Positions 25,610-39,664 of a DNA stretch of 64,000 nt are shown here, piece after piece. A program made the translations under genes and the position numbers. Numbering within the stretch: position 1 is the first letter of the stretch; each line of letters begins with the position of its first letter. Source of the stretch: Sipunculus nudus (lineage: Eukaryota; Annelida; Sipuncula; Golfingiida; Sipunculidae); assembly GCA_026874595.1 (NCBI GenBank), contig CM049321.1:3644979-3708978 (forward strand), in the 5' to 3' direction. The notes under the pieces are model-generated. The model worked only from the letters and a program-made list of their open reading frames with translations, searched no databases and had not been told where the DNA came from.

Positions 25610-27626
25610 CTTTCTCTTTTTCTCAATCAGTATCACACTCATTCTCTCTCATAGTCTCTCTTTCTCTCAAACATTATTTTCGTTCTCTCCCCACTCTCTC
25701 TCCGAGTCTGTTTTTCTCTCAATAATCTCAATAATTCATTCATGTTCTATCTCATGCCCACACTATCCAACATCCCTCCTCTCTCTCTCAATAATTATAA
25801 TTATTATTCTCTCTTCCCCAATCTGTCTCTATATCCATCAATCATTCACATTTTCTGCTTCTCTCTGTTTTTCAGTCTCTCTTAATAATCCGCATATTCT
25901 TTTTTCTCATGCGCACAGTTTCCAACACCCCTCTGTCCTGGTCTCTCCCAGTCAATAACAGTTTCATTTTCTATCCCTGTCTCACCCTCTCTCTCTCTTA
26001 AATTATCTTCCTCTCAATCAATCATGATTTTCTTTCGCATGCACACACCCCATATCCCCTTTATCTCTCCCTCTTTCTCACAATCTTTCTCTCAAATACC
26101 CCCCCCCCCTCTCTTTTTAAGAGACTCATTTATTCATTCTCTCTACCTATCAGTCTCAATCATTATCATCCTCTCCCTCTCCCTAAGTCTCTCTTTCTCC
26201 TAATCATTATCATTCTCATGGTCTCTCTTTCTCTCTCTCTCTCTCTCTGATTCTCTCTTTCTCTCAATCAATCATTAATTCATTCATTCATTCGTGCACA
26301 CATGAACCAATATAACCCTTTCTTTTTCTCATGCATGTACTATCCAACATCCCATCTATCTCTGTATCTCTTCTCACAATCATTTACATTTTCATCTCCC
26401 CTTCATTCATTCGTGCACACATGAACCAATATAACCCTTTCTTTTTCTCATGCATGCACTATCCAACATCCCATCTATCTCTGTATCGCTTCTCTCATCC
26501 ATTTACATTTTCATCTCCCCTCTCTCTCGGTCTCTCTCTCCCTCTAAAAAGGTTTCTTTCTCTCAATCAATCATTAATTAATTTTCTGTCTCATGCACAC
26601 ACTATCCAACATCTCTCTCTCTCTCTCGCTCTCAATCTTTCTCTTTTTCTCAATCAGTATCAAACTCATTCTCTCTCATAGTCTCTCTTTTTCTCAAACA
26701 TTATTCTCATTCTCTTCCCCTCTCTCCCCGAGTCTGTTTCTTTCTCTCAATAATTCATTCATTTTCTTTATCATGCCAACACTATCCAATATCCCTCCCC
26801 TCTTTCTCTCTCTCAATAATAATAATTATCATTCTCTCTCCTCGGGTCTCTCTATCTATCAATAATTCACATTTTCTGCTTCTCTCTCTGTCTCTAAGTC
26901 TCTCTAAATAATCCGTGAATTCTTTTTCTCATGCCCACACTATATAACACCCCCTCTCCCCTGGTCTTTCCTAATAATTAACAATTTCATTCTCTCTCCC
27001 TGTCTTACCCTCTCTCTCTCTCTCTTAAATCATCTTCCTCTCAAATAATCATGATTTTCTTTCGCATGCACACACTCCACATCCCCTTTATCTTTCTCTC
27101 TCTTTCTCACAATCTTTCTCTCAAATACCCCCCACCCCTCTCTTTCTTAGAGACTCATTTATTCATTCTCTCTATCTCTCAGTCTTTCAATCATTATCAT
27201 CCTATCTCTCTCCAGAAGATTCTCTTTCTCCTAATCATTATCATTATCATGGTCTCACTCTCTCTCGCACTCACTCTCTCTGAATCTCTTTCTCTCAATC
27301 AATCATCCATTCATTCTCTTTCCAATGCACACTTGAACCAATATCCCCCTTTCTTTTTCTCATGCACGCACTCTCCAACAACCCATCTCTCTCTGTATCT
27401 CTTCTCTAAATCATTGACATTTTCATCTCCCCCTTTCTCTTAAAATCGATCATTATTTTATTTTCTATCTCATGCACACACTCAGATCCACTCTCTCTCA
27501 GTCTTTCTCTTTTTCTCAATTAGTATCATACTCATTCTCTCTCTCATAGTCTCTCTTTTTCTCAATCCTAATTATTCTCTCGCTCTCAGTCTCTCTTTCT
27601 CTCAAACAATATCATTCTCATTCTCA

Positions 27627-27694
<68 letters not shown>

Positions 27695-28350
27695 CGAGTC
27701 TTTTTTTCTCTCAAAAATTCATTCATTTTAGTCTTAGTCTTTTCCTCTCAATCATTCATGATTTTCTTTCTCATGCACACACTTTCCCCTCCGCATCCCT
27801 CTCGCTCCCTCTCTCTCGGATTCTCTCTTTCTCTCAATCAATCAAACATTCCTTCATCCTCTCTCTCATGCACGCACACTCTAGCCCCCTCCTCTCTCTC
27901 CCTCAGAATCTCTCTTCTCAGAGTCTCCCTCTTTGTCTCAATCATTCTCATTCTCTCTTTCTTGCTATCAAACTCTGTCTCAATCTCCTTTTCTCTCAAT
28001 CATTACAATTCTCATTCTCTCGGTCTCTTTTCTCTAATAAAAATCATTCTCTCTATTAGTCACTTTTTCTCTCAATAATCCATTCTCTTCCTCATGCACA
28101 CATTATCCAACACCCCCTCTTTCTGTCTCTCTCTCTTCTCTTCCTAATTATATATCTCACTCAGTCTCTCTTTCTCTCAATTAATTATCCATTCATTCTC
28201 TTATTCATGCTCACACTATCCCGCTGTCTTTTTCTCGAAAATTAATAATCTCATGTTTTCTCTCCCTCTATCTACCTCTTTGTTTCTATCTCTCAATCAA
28301 TCAACCAATCAATCAATCATTCTTTCTCATACACACAATCTAGCATCCTC
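24964..28350 (-). repeat. (CT)n-based satellite, inverted relative to 30.7-40.2 kb
   Basis: The plus strand is pyrimidine-rich. The recurring order is TTTCTCTCAATCAATCATT, then CATTCATT, then CTCATGCACACACTATCCAA, then a (CT)n run. A longer period of about 1 kb is visible: CATGCATGCACTATCCAAC and a downstream TTTACATTTTCATC recur near 25387, 26450 and (varied) 27361, and a CGCATGCACACAC block recurs at 26037 and 27063. A local 122-bp duplication lies at 26280-26500. Confidence 0.8.
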
Positions 28351-28469
28351 ATGGCTGATCCCATCCACCCAACCCCTCCCAAAGATTCCCTCAAATGAAT
28401 TTAAATAGTACATGTACCTTATCTATTCCTTACATATTATTTTGTAAAGGAGAACTGATATTAAATAAT

Positions 28470-28935
28470 TTGGTAGACAAGGAAGCTCCTTATAATAGTC
28501 ATATTGACCAGAGGATTACTGTGTGACCACACTGTTTTTTTTTGTACCTCAGAGTATAATTTATTTAATATATATTTCATAGAAGTTGCTATGATTATTC
28601 TGAATAAAATCAACTGTTCATCAGCCCAAATCCACTTAATGACAATCGTGTCCTTCCTTCCTATTTTTCTTTTGTTATGGGCCTTATTGCCGTTTTGTCA
28701 AAGTTTATCCTCAAACCTGTAATTTGGTTAAAATAAGAAAATACATTCAGAGGTATTCTAATGCTGTAAATATCTTCTGTGAACACCAGTGTATCATCTG
28801 CAACTTGTAATATGTTAAGAACCCCTTGCTTGTTTGAAACTCCGATTTATTTTTATATGGGCTTTAATAGCCTCAGCTGTAATTCAATGGCAAGTGTGAT
28901 TAAGTTAGGGTTATAGGGAACAGTCTGGCCTAGAT
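28470..28935 (-). pseudogene. LINE reverse-transcriptase relic
   Basis: On the minus strand a broken frame reads VADDTLVFTEDIY and then FNQITGLRINFDKT. This matches the catalytic box (YADD-like) and the following SGL-x-x-N-x-x-KT segment of L1-like LINE reverse transcriptases. Upstream is a degraded QG-P-x-x-P segment. Downstream a WSHSNPLVNMTIIRSF segment matches the W-x-H-R-x-L-x-x-x-GK-x-x-x-x-K region after the RT domain. Stop codons and a frameshift make it inactive. It lies in the island between inverted satellite blocks. Confidence 0.6.
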
Positions 28936-30680
28936 GGGAAAAATCATAGATATTAGGCAATCATTTTGATACACACACCATCATACATGAGGGCAACCCA
29001 AGAAGTGACCTTTGCTCTAAGTTAATTAGTCAGCTGCCAGGCTGTGAAGATTACTCTGTAACAGTATCAGTTTCTGTGCGATTAATGAGCCATGGAACAG
29101 GGGAACTTTGGGAGCAGACACTGGGCCCTTATAATACAAACAACCAGACAGCATGTGTATCAGGTTACAAACTCATTGAAACCTGCATGAGTAATCTTCT
29201 TTGTATTGTATAGGATATCCTGAATATTTCTCTTTACATTTGCTCCATGAACCATCCAACTGAATAAATAATATTTGAACAAGAAGTAAATGTGTTCATG
29301 AAGTACTTCAGGAACAGTAAACAAATGCAGATCAGGGCTATATTGCTGAAACTACACGGATACAAAAAAATTACTACATATATATTCAGTTTCACTATTG
29401 TTTATAAATATATATATATATATATATATGTATGTGTATTTATATATATTAAATTATATATGACAAAAGAGACAATAGTGTTTTAAGAATATAGATTTTA
29501 TTCATATACAGATGAATTGAAAATGGACTGGTCTGCTGCCACTCACACAGCCAGAGTAACATTTATATAAAACAAATTTTCTGTCAAGTTCATTAATGTG
29601 AAATTAATAAAAATTCATGTTAAAAACATGCATTTATATGCATGATATACAAAATCAAACACAAATTTGACAAAAAAAGATAATATAGTTCTTTATATGA
29701 AATATCAAAATAGTTTATCTTTATAATATATATATATTATATATATATAAATTATAATAAATATAATAAATAAATTTTGTATACAAGAATCCATAAACCT
29801 GTATAGTCTGTATATAAAACATGACCTTTCAATTATAATATATACATTAATAAGATATATATAATGTATCAGTCTTACACTGCTGTCTGTGAAAAACTGT
29901 GGGAAGATAAAATTGTTATATTCACTGGCTGAATGACGTTGTATTAAGTGCTCCAGTAAGAAGGGTCTCTGGCCAGGGGATGGAGTGAGCTAGAAAGAGA
30001 TTCTCACAGAAGGTTGTGTCATTAGCCTGTTTTAATATGCTATACACTGTTGTAATAAAAGAAAGAAATGTTCTAAACCAATAGCAACTACTGAACTCTC
30101 AAATCACTAATAACTTTCACTCACACAAAGTAACAGTGACAACAAGTTTCAGAGAATATGTGTAAACATATCCTAAGGGCAGATCCAGGAATTTGAAAAT
30201 TGGCAGAAATTTTAAAAGGGGAGGGGGACAAACTGGCTAATGTCTGAGCCAGCTAACTGTTCTACTATATTTTTTATAATAATTAAGATTGTTGTAATAA
30301 AAAGTGAGGCCTGGACACCCTCTTAGATCCAAATATGTGTCTCAACACAGTGGAACAATCATCTCTGTAAAATCTCCTTTCATCAATGACATCGTATACT
30401 TATTTTATATAATATATTGATATCAGCTTCCTCCTCAAGGCTTGTCCAAAGTGTTCAAAGCAGCATGTTGTCAAACCTCAAGTTTAAAAAAAAAAACTTA
30501 TATATGTAATACAATATACATGTTAAAACAAATCAAGTAATAAATGTAACACGATATCAACTCATCATGAACAAAGCCGAGAGAAACACATGCCATGACA
30601 AGGAGACCCTCTTAACATGTAACAAAGCTATCATGCCTTGATCATTAGTCACTGTTCACTTATATTTAGATACATAACAA
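28936..30680. other. AT-rich island, nothing recognised
   Basis: Mostly unique AT-rich sequence with short (TA)n at 29406-29430 and near 29730-29750. The satellite orientation changes across this island. No exon or RNA gene could be supported. Confidence 0.5.
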
Positions 30681-31719
30681 TATTTATAATGAAGAGAGAG
30701 AAAGAAAGAGAAGGATAGAAAAAGATATTTTTTTTTGTGAATGAATGAATGAATGAATAGAAAATTCAGAGAAAGAGATAGACAGAGAGAGAGAGGAGGG
30801 GAGGGTGAGGGAAGAAAGATTGATTGATAGAAAGAGATATTCTGCCAAAAGAGCAAGAGAGTGATTGATTGAGAGAAAATGAAAATGACTGCTTGACTGA
30901 CTGACTGGATAAATGAATGAAAGCTCATATACAAACAGACATGAAGACGAGAAAGAGAGAGAGAGAGTCATAGATGCATGGTGTGTGGATGAGAGAGAAT
31001 GAATGAATGAACGAATAAATTGTTGAATGAGTCTCTCAGTAAAAGAGAGTGAGAGCATAATTGATAGAGAGAGATAGAGAGAGATAGAATAAGAATGATT
31101 GGAATGACAGACAGACGGACAGACAGATAATGATAATGGTAAATTAAAGAAAGATTGATTGATAGAAAGAGATATTCTGCCAGAGAGAGAGAGCAAGAGA
31201 GTGATTGGTTGTGAGAAAATAAAAATGACTGCTTGACTGACTGACTGAATAAACGAATGAAAGCTCATATACAGACAGACATGAAGACGAGAGAGAGAGA
31301 GAGAGAGTCATAGATGCATGGTGTGTGGATGAGAGAGAATGAATGAATGAACGAATAAATTGTTGAATGAGTCTCTAAGTAAAAGAGGGAAGGAATATTT
31401 GAGAGAAAGATTGGGAGTAAGAGAGAGAATAATTGATAGAGAGAGAGAGGTATAGTGGATGTGTTCATGAAAAGAGAAAAACATATGATTGAGTGAGAGA
31501 AAGTGATACTATGAGAGAGAGAGGATGAGGATGCTAGATTATCACTTGTGTGAGAGAGAATAAGAAGGATAATGATTGAACGAAAGAGAGACTGAGAAAG
31601 AGAGAGTTTGATAGCAAGAGAGATAATAATAATGAGGTGCTAGATTATATGGGAGAGAAAAATGAATGAATGATTGATTGAGAGAAAATAATAATGATTG
31701 TGAGAGAGAAAAAGAATCC

Positions 31720-31758
<39 letters not shown>

Positions 31759-32286
31759 GAGACAGAGAGAGAGAGAGAATGAGAGGGGGGGCTAAATTGT
31801 ATGAGAGAAAGAATGAATGAATGATTGATTGAGAGAAAGAGAAAGAATGATAATGAGAGAGAACCGAGAGATATATAGAGAGAGAGAGAGTGAGATAGGG
31901 TCTCAGAAAGAGAATGAATGAATGAATGAATGAATGATTGATTGAGAGACAGAGAATGAATATGATAATGATTGAAAGAAAGATAGACTGAGAGAGAGTC
32001 TTATATTGAGAGAGAGACAGAGAAAAAATGAGAATGATTGAGAGAAAGAGAAAGACTGAAATAGATATTCTTAGCGAGAGAGGGAGAGAGAGAGGGAGGG
32101 GGGCTAGATTGTGTGAGTAAGGGCGAGAATGAATGAATGTTTAGTTTGAGAGAGACAGACAGGGAATGAGAATGATAATGAGAGAGAGAATGAGATGTTG
32201 AGAAAAAGAGATTCAGATAGCAAGAGAGAGAATGAGAATGATTGAGGGAAACAGCAAGACACTGAGAAGAGAATTTCCGAGAGAAA

Positions 32287-32333
<47 letters not shown>

Positions 32334-32750
32334 GGTCATAGATGCATGGTGTGTGGATGAGATAATGAATAGATGAATCTCTCAGAAAGAGAGAGAAGGA
32401 ATATTTTGGAGAAAGGCTGGGAGAACGAGGGTGAGAGAATAATTGATAGAGAGAGATAGAGAGAGATAGAATAAGAATGATTGGAATGACACACAGACAG
32501 ACAGAGAATGATAATGATTAATTAAAAGAGGGACTGAGAGAGAGAGAGCAATAATGATTTGAAGAAAGAATGACTTTGCGAGAGGGAGAATGAATGAGAA
32601 TGATAGAGAGAAAGGGAGATAGGAAAGAAGTGAGAGATAGATGGAAGGTCATAGAATGAGAATGATAATTACTGAGAAATAGAACTCGAGAGAGAGAGCG
32701 GGAGACAAAGATGTTGGATAGTGTGCATGAGAAAGATAATTAATTAACTA
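30680..32750 (+). repeat. (GA)n-based satellite, purine strand on plus
   Basis: This is the same family as 24964-28350 in reverse complement: GTTGGATAGTGTG-CATGAGAAAG at about 32713 mirrors the CTCATGCACACACTATCCAA blocks. A 325-bp tandem duplication is seen at about 30815-31140 and 31145-31480 (AAAGATTGATTGATAGAAAG, then CTTGACTGACTGACTG, then GATGCATGGTGTGTGGATGA). Confidence 0.8.
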
Positions 32751-34360
32751 GATAAAACATGCTCAAGTTCAAAATGAGCACTAGCACATGCAAAATTCAC
32801 ACTTTACCTCAATTTAAAGAAGCCAGCTGGGTTATACCAGTGCCAGTGGACTTTGCAATACGGCTAAGATTATTTATTTTGACATAAAAAAGTATTGATA
32901 TTCACTTAAAGCTGTGGGCCTGAGGTTCACAGTCTAAGACAACTGAATCTTTGATTTGAGCACTGACTTTCAAACCAAGAGCTACAGAATGTATCACAAT
33001 TTTCAACTGACCTATCACGTAGTCAGCTCACTGTTTCACTGAGATCAATAGATCTCAATGGCTTTAATATGAGTAATTACTACTAAACCAAAGGAAGAGA
33101 TAAGAAATGTGACACCCAATGTCTCATGGTCACATGTCTGGGAAAATTACAGGCCACAGAAAATGAATTCTGCTTTGTACCAGAGAGTTGTAAAGACTGT
33201 TAAAAATGCCTAGATTGTTCAGTTTTCTTGGAGAAAGTTTGTTTTTTTTTCTTTTTTTGATAGCTGACAACAAAGCCATGAAATAGATATATCATCCATA
33301 AGGGATTAAGATTTATAGCCATATCTCACTGTTCCTTGGAAAAAATAATCAGACAGACTGAAGAAATCATTGCAAGTAACAAGTTGTATTAATTACAGAC
33401 TTTCAAAACAGATAACTGGTGTGTGTGTGTGTGTGTGTTCTTTAAGACAACTACATCAATCATGGGATATGATCCTATTGCACTGAATGAAGGTTTCTTC
33501 GACTTTTTAAGGACGGTTTATGTAATACTATTTTATAAGAATTAGAGCATCTTAATTGGGTATACAACAGATCTTGGCCAATCTTTGCACAGTGACGTTA
33601 ATGACATTATGAATATTATACTTACGACTGACCACTGAATTTGGTGGTGAATAAGACATATTAGCACACAATCTGAAGTAAACATATATATTGTTTTAAT
33701 ATATAACCTTTATTCTTATATACATATATACATCTCCTATATAATAGAACTTGTTACTTGTAAATAGAATGTTTTTAAAATGTGTACATGAATGTGAAAC
33801 AAGCCTTAACAAAAACTCCCCAAGGGTGTGTTTCGGTGATGCGTTTGGTTGGTTGTGAACAGAAGCTGGTTGCTAGACTGCAGTTCTCAATATCCCTGTT
33901 AAGTTTGTTGTGGTTTTGTGTTTTTCCAAGGTAAAATGACCCTTACGTGACTATGACCCGTTTTCTAACAAAGCCTAATTACACTAATGCTTGTTCTAGG
34001 GCCATGTCCACAGACATATAGGCCCCAGAACACTGATTTCATTAGAAAGACTCCTTTACCATCTCTTGTCTGCACAGAACTGTGTTCAACTAACAGCCAT
34101 TTTTGGTTTATCTTGGTTCAAACAGGGGTTCAACCATAATCTTGAACAAAACACATATTGTCGAAATAAAACACATGACCAAACTTTAGTCAGAACACCA
34201 AAACACGCCGTAAACGACACTTGTACCTGAAACATTCGTGATAAATAGTTATGTAGTTACACCATAGGTGGTATGTAAAGGGGTGTTGCATAAAATGGCA
34301 TGTCCTTACAATTACGAAAATATAATTAACTGGACATTTCTTGGCACCCCAGGTGCCAGA
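32751..34360. other. Unique sequence, nothing recognised; (GT)n tract
   Basis: A (GT)n run lies at 33419-33438. The rest is ordinary sequence with no exon, RNA or transposon that I could identify. Confidence 0.5.
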
Positions 34361-35776
34361 GTATCCCCAGACATAGTAGCTCCCCCCCCCCCCCTTTCAA
34401 GAATATGCCCCGATTTTTAGCAGCATATACTGACACTTGGCATATTTATTGTTTCTTACATCTATCAATCCACGTTCTTGTTGAAGATGATGGTCCTGTG
34501 ACCTTGATCTTTTTAAGATGTGTCCTGTGACCTTGACCTTTGACCTCATGACCGAAAAATCAATTCGGGTCTTGCTTTTCCAATGGGTCAAATCCAAGTC
34601 AAGTTTGAAATCCATACATCAATGAAGCAGGAATTATCATCCAGAAACTAATTTTTTGACAGATGGCTCCTGTGACGTTTATCTTTGACCTAGTGACCTC
34701 AAAATTGATAGGTTTCTTCCTCTATTGGCAGATGAACTCTATGTGCAATATGAAGGGTCTGAGATGAAATGTTTGGCTGAAAATGCATCCACAATCTTTT
34801 TAAAGATGTGTCCTGTGACCTTACCTTTGACCTCATGACACCAAAATCAATGTCTTGCTGTTTCAATATGACATATATCAGTCAAGTTTGAAATCAATAC
34901 ATCAACAAAAGCAGGAATTACCATCCAGAGACTAATTTTTAGACAGATAGCTCCTGTGGCCTTGACCTTTAGCCTTGTGACCCCAAAATTGATATGGATC
35001 ATTCACTATTGGCAAGTGAGCGATATGTTCAAGATGGAAGACCTGGGATTAAAGTTTGGCTTAAAATGCATCCACAATATCTTTTAAGATGCCAGTCCAG
35101 TGACCTTGACTTTTGACCTCATGACCCTAGAACCTATAGGGTTCTTACTTCAGTGGTGGGCCATACCTAAGTCATGTTTGAAATCCATATGGCTATCAAC
35201 ACTGGATATCATAAGAGGTGTGTGATTTTTACCGTATATGGCAATATTCAAGGTCAAGGCCACTCTCATAGGAAAGGTCATGACCCCAATTTAAATAAAC
35301 ATCATCCCATAACCCATACCTATGTATGTGCATAATATAAAAGAAATATGTCCATTAGTTTTTGACTAATAATGCTCACATAACTGTAAGGTGGCAATTT
35401 TGGTGGTATTAAACGGCACAAAAACAAGTAAAGAATAATAGGTGGCGCCACCAGTTTCTGGAACCTGACAACCCTATTCATGATCTTCCATCAACTTGAT
35501 TTTGGGATAAATCCATGCAAGATTTCTTGAGATATTAAAGAATTTGTGTGATTTCCCCAAAATTGGACCTGTTCAAGGTCAAGGACACTCTCCTAGTTAA
35601 GGTCATGACCTCATCTTAAATAAGCGTCGTCTTCTTACCCATATCTATACATATACCAAGTTTGGTAAAGTTCCGTGAAATATATTTTGCGTTATCGCGC
35701 AAACAAGATTTATATGCGGCGGCGGAGGCGGGACCGGTATGGAAACAAAGTATCCCCCGACTTTGTCTGGGGATAC
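34361..35776. mobile_element. 1.4-kb element with GTATCCCCAGACA termini and internal ~300-bp repeats
   Basis: GTATCCCCAGACA at 34361-34373 is inverted at the right end (35764-35776), giving 13-bp perfect termini. The right end also forms a hairpin of its own (GTATCCCCCGAC, TTT, GTCTGGGGATAC at 35750-35776). Inside, a unit of about 300 bases recurs near 34490, 34795 and 35085, each with TGTGACCTTGACCTTTGACC, a CATGACC segment and a CATCCA(G/C)A segment. Two GGTCAAGG-C-ACTCTC segments lie further right. No protein is encoded. TGACCTTGACC-rich repeats are a familiar feature of bivalve DNA. Confidence 0.6.
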
Positions 35777-35974
35777 AATAAATGACTGAGAAAGAGGAAG
35801 ACTCCAAGAAAAGAGAGATTCTGAGAAAGAAAGAGGGAGCGAGAGGGAGAAAGAATGAGCCATAGTAATTATTTTATGCTCTATTATGATTTCCCTCCCT
35901 CTCTCCTAAATAATCTAATCCCCTTATATAATGTTGTCCACTCCTGATTATAAGAATGATTTATGATAACACTT

Positions 35975-36015
<41 letters not shown>

Positions 36016-37040
36016 ATAACGTATTTAATTCTATTTTTTAATACTTTTAGGAAAATGTATTGTTTATTAGTGAAACAATTGATTTTTGTGATTTCAACAT
36101 AGTTTAATAAGTAAGGTGAAGGTCAAATTTTGTTACGTCCCATGATACTCTTATCAAGGCTGAAGTACACCATGCTGTAACAGTAATATATCTTGATCTT
36201 TAGTGATAACGCGATTACCTTGTTTTTTTGCAATAAGAATTAAAGGTATTACTAAAGACTTTTTTTAATGTTGTCTACTTGATACTCACCTTGGTCCCAC
36301 CTAATCTAACTCAGACTAAACAAACATTGATTATATTGTATATATAAAGGAACACTATCTTAATTGCCCAATCTCGCATTAGGCCTTGAACTGGGATTAA
36401 TTCCAAAGACATACATCAAATCAGTTTGAAAAAAAATGGATAACTGCCCATTCACTGTTTAAATGAAACCAGGCACAGACTTGTTGTACAAGGGATATTG
36501 ACACAAGGAGGACAAGCTGGTGTCCAAATAGTACTGGTGGTGTGTAGAAGCTGGCCTTCAAGCCGGGGTGTATATACCACAGTATGAGATTCTCCAGAAA
36601 TCCTGTTCTTCAGCAAATAGTTATGATGATTTTCTTAAATTTCATTGAAGCCCCTGTAAGTTATCATGGTGACAAAAGTAGATCCCAGTACAACTTTTGA
36701 AAAATAGTGTCACATATATAATGTAAAAATTTCTATAAAAATTTAAAATATATAAAAATCATATACAGAGATAACAAAAACATTTTTGATGTAAATTACA
36801 AATTACATATTTGATACTGTATAAATTGCTGACACAATCCCCCTCCAGTACACCCCAAACTCAACTGCCACTGAGGCAATGAGAACAACTGTCAGCATAC
36901 ACGGAAATTCTGAGGGGTTGGGTGGACTCAGCATGACACATAAGATTAAAATAGAACATTAAATTAACAAAAAAACTTGGACAAGTGAATATTACTTTAG
37001 CCAGAATATGACATTTAGTGACAACACAAGACCATAAGAA
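35777..37040. other. Short (GA) remnant, (TA)n tract and unique sequence
   Basis: 35781-35865 is a piece of the GA satellite interrupted by the 1.4-kb element. A (TA)n tract lies at 35977-36014. The remainder to 37040 is AT-rich unique DNA with nothing recognised. Confidence 0.5.
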
Positions 37041-37928
37041 GTCTAAAATGATTGATTAATTGAGAGAAAGAGAAACCCAGAGAGAGAGAGAGAGACAGAT
37101 AGAGAAAAAATGATAATGATTGCAAAATAGAGAGACTGAGGGAGGAAGAGAGAATGAGAATGATGATGATTGAACGAAAGAGACATTGAGAAAGACAGCA
37201 TGAAAATGATAATGATTGACAGAATGAGGAATAGAGAGGGAAGAGAGAGATAGATGAAGGGTGATAAATGATTTCTGGATGAGAAAGAATGAATGAATGA
37301 ATGAATGAATGAATGAATGAATATAGAAAGAGAGAAATATTTGAGAAAAAAAACTGTGAGAAAGAGGGGGAGAGATTGATTGAGGGAGAGAGAGAATTAT
37401 AATTATTGAGAGAAGGAGAGACTAAGAGAGAGATATCGAGAGGGACAGAGACAAGAGAAATAGAGAATGAGGCTTTCTGAAAATGTGAGCATGAGAAAGA
37501 TAATGAGAGAGAGACAGACAGACAGAGACAGAAACAGAGAGAGAATGAAAATTATAATGAGAGATAGTATGAGAAATGAGATTCTATGAGAGAAAGAGAG
37601 ACTGAAAGTGACAGCATGGAAATGATAATGATTGATCGAAAGAGGAATAGAGAGAGAAGAGAGATAGATGAAGGGTAAAAAAATGCAGGCTGGATGAGAA
37701 AGAATGTATGACGGAATTAATGAATGAATGACTGTGATTGCGAGAAAAAGAGACTGGGACAAAGAAAAGAGGATGTTGAATGGTGTGTGCATGAGAGATA
37801 ATGAATGAGAGAGAAGGAGATGGGGAAAGAGAGAGAATGGAATTATAGTACATGAAAGAGTTGAAGTTTGATATTGACAGAGAGAATGAAAATTATTGAG
37901 AGAGAGGAAGACTCTGAGAAGAGCGATT

Positions 37929-37972
<44 letters not shown>

Positions 37973-38585
37973 GAGACAGAGAGAGAGGGAAACTGAGTGA
38001 GACAGCATGGAAATAACGGATCAGAATATTTCATAGAAAGCCTGTGAGAAGGAGGGAGAGAGATGGATTGAGAGTGAGAATAAGAATGAAAATGATTGAG
38101 AACAGAGAGAGGGGGTAATGGATAGTGTGTGCATGAGAAAAATGAATGAATGAGAGAGAAAATAATAGAGAGAGAGAGAGAGAGAAACAGAGAGATTGAG
38201 AATGCTAATGAGAGAGAGTTTGAGAGAGTGTATGAATGACTGATTGAAAGAGGGAAGATTTTGAGAAGAGGTTCTTAGATAGAGAGAGAGAAGGAAGGAC
38301 AGAGGAGAGAGAATGGGAATGATTAAGAAAAAGAGAGACTGAGAGAGAGAATAATAATGATTGGAAGAAAGAGAGACTTTGAGAGAGAACATTAGAAAAG
38401 AGGAATAGAGAGATGAGAGAGATAGATGGAGGGTCATAGATGGATAATGTGTGGATGAGAATGATTGAATGAATGAATTGAATTAAAGAATACGTCTCCT
38501 AGTTAGAGAGAGGAGGAATTTTTGAAAGAAAGACTAAGAAAGAGGGAGAGAGATTAATTGATTGATTGAGAGAGAGAGAGAGAGT

Positions 38586-38619
<34 letters not shown>

Positions 38620-39632
38620 GAATGATAATGGTTGAGAGAAGAAAATCAGAGTGAGAGGGGGATGTTGGATAGATATGAGAAAGATAATGAATTATTGAGG
38701 GAGAGAGGGGGATGATTGTGAGAATGAGTGACTGAGTGAGAGAGAGAGATAATGATTGATAGAAAGAGGAAGAGAGAGAGAGAAGAGAGAGACAGATGAA
38801 GGGTCATAAACAGAGTCTGGTTAAGAAAGGATGTATGAATGATTAAAGATATAAAGAGAAATGAAGAGAGAAGAGAGAGAGAGAGAGATAGATGATAGGC
38901 CATAAATGGTGTTTGGATGAGAAAGAAAGAATGAATGAATGAATGAATGAATGAATGAATGAATGAATGAATGAATGAATGAATGAATGAATGAATGAAT
39001 GTGACTGCAAGAAAGAGAGACTCACCAGGGACAAAGAGAGAGGGAATGCTGGATGGTGTATGCATGAGAAAGATAATGAGAGAGAGAGAGAGAGAGAGAG
39101 ACAGGGACAGAGGGAGAATGGAATTATAAAGAGAGAGATGAAGAGTTTCATATTGACAGAGAGAATGAGGATGATTGAGAGAGGAAGACTCTGAGAAGAG
39201 AGATTCTGAGAGAGAGAGAGAGGGAGAGACAAGGGGTGCTAAATTAAATGAACTATTGAGAGAGATATTCAGAGAGAGAGGCAGAGAGAGAGAGAGAAGA
39301 AGAGAGGATAGGAATGATTGAAAGAAAGACTAGAAAAGAGAGAGAGGATGTTGGACAGTGTGTTCAGAGAGAGAGAAGGAATATTCCATAGAAAGGTTGT
39401 GAGAAAGAGGGAAAGAGATGGATTGAGAGTGAGAATAAGAAAGAAATTGATTGAAAACACAGAGACAGAGAGGGGGGGGGATGGATAGTGTGTGCATGAG
39501 AAAAATGAATGAATGGGAGAGAGAGAGAGAGAGAGAAACAGAGAGATTGAGAATGTTAATGAGAGAGAGTTTGATATTGAGAGAGTGTATGAATTACTTA
39601 GAGAAAGAGGGAAGATTTTGAGAAGAGTTTCT

Positions 39633-39664
<32 letters not shown>

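Noticed and set aside
21583-28078. Many Ser/Leu-rich and Arg/Glu-rich reading frames of 60-190 residues
   Set aside because: They are direct translations of (CT)n and (GA)n tracts, shift frame with tract length, and show no start context or splice signals.
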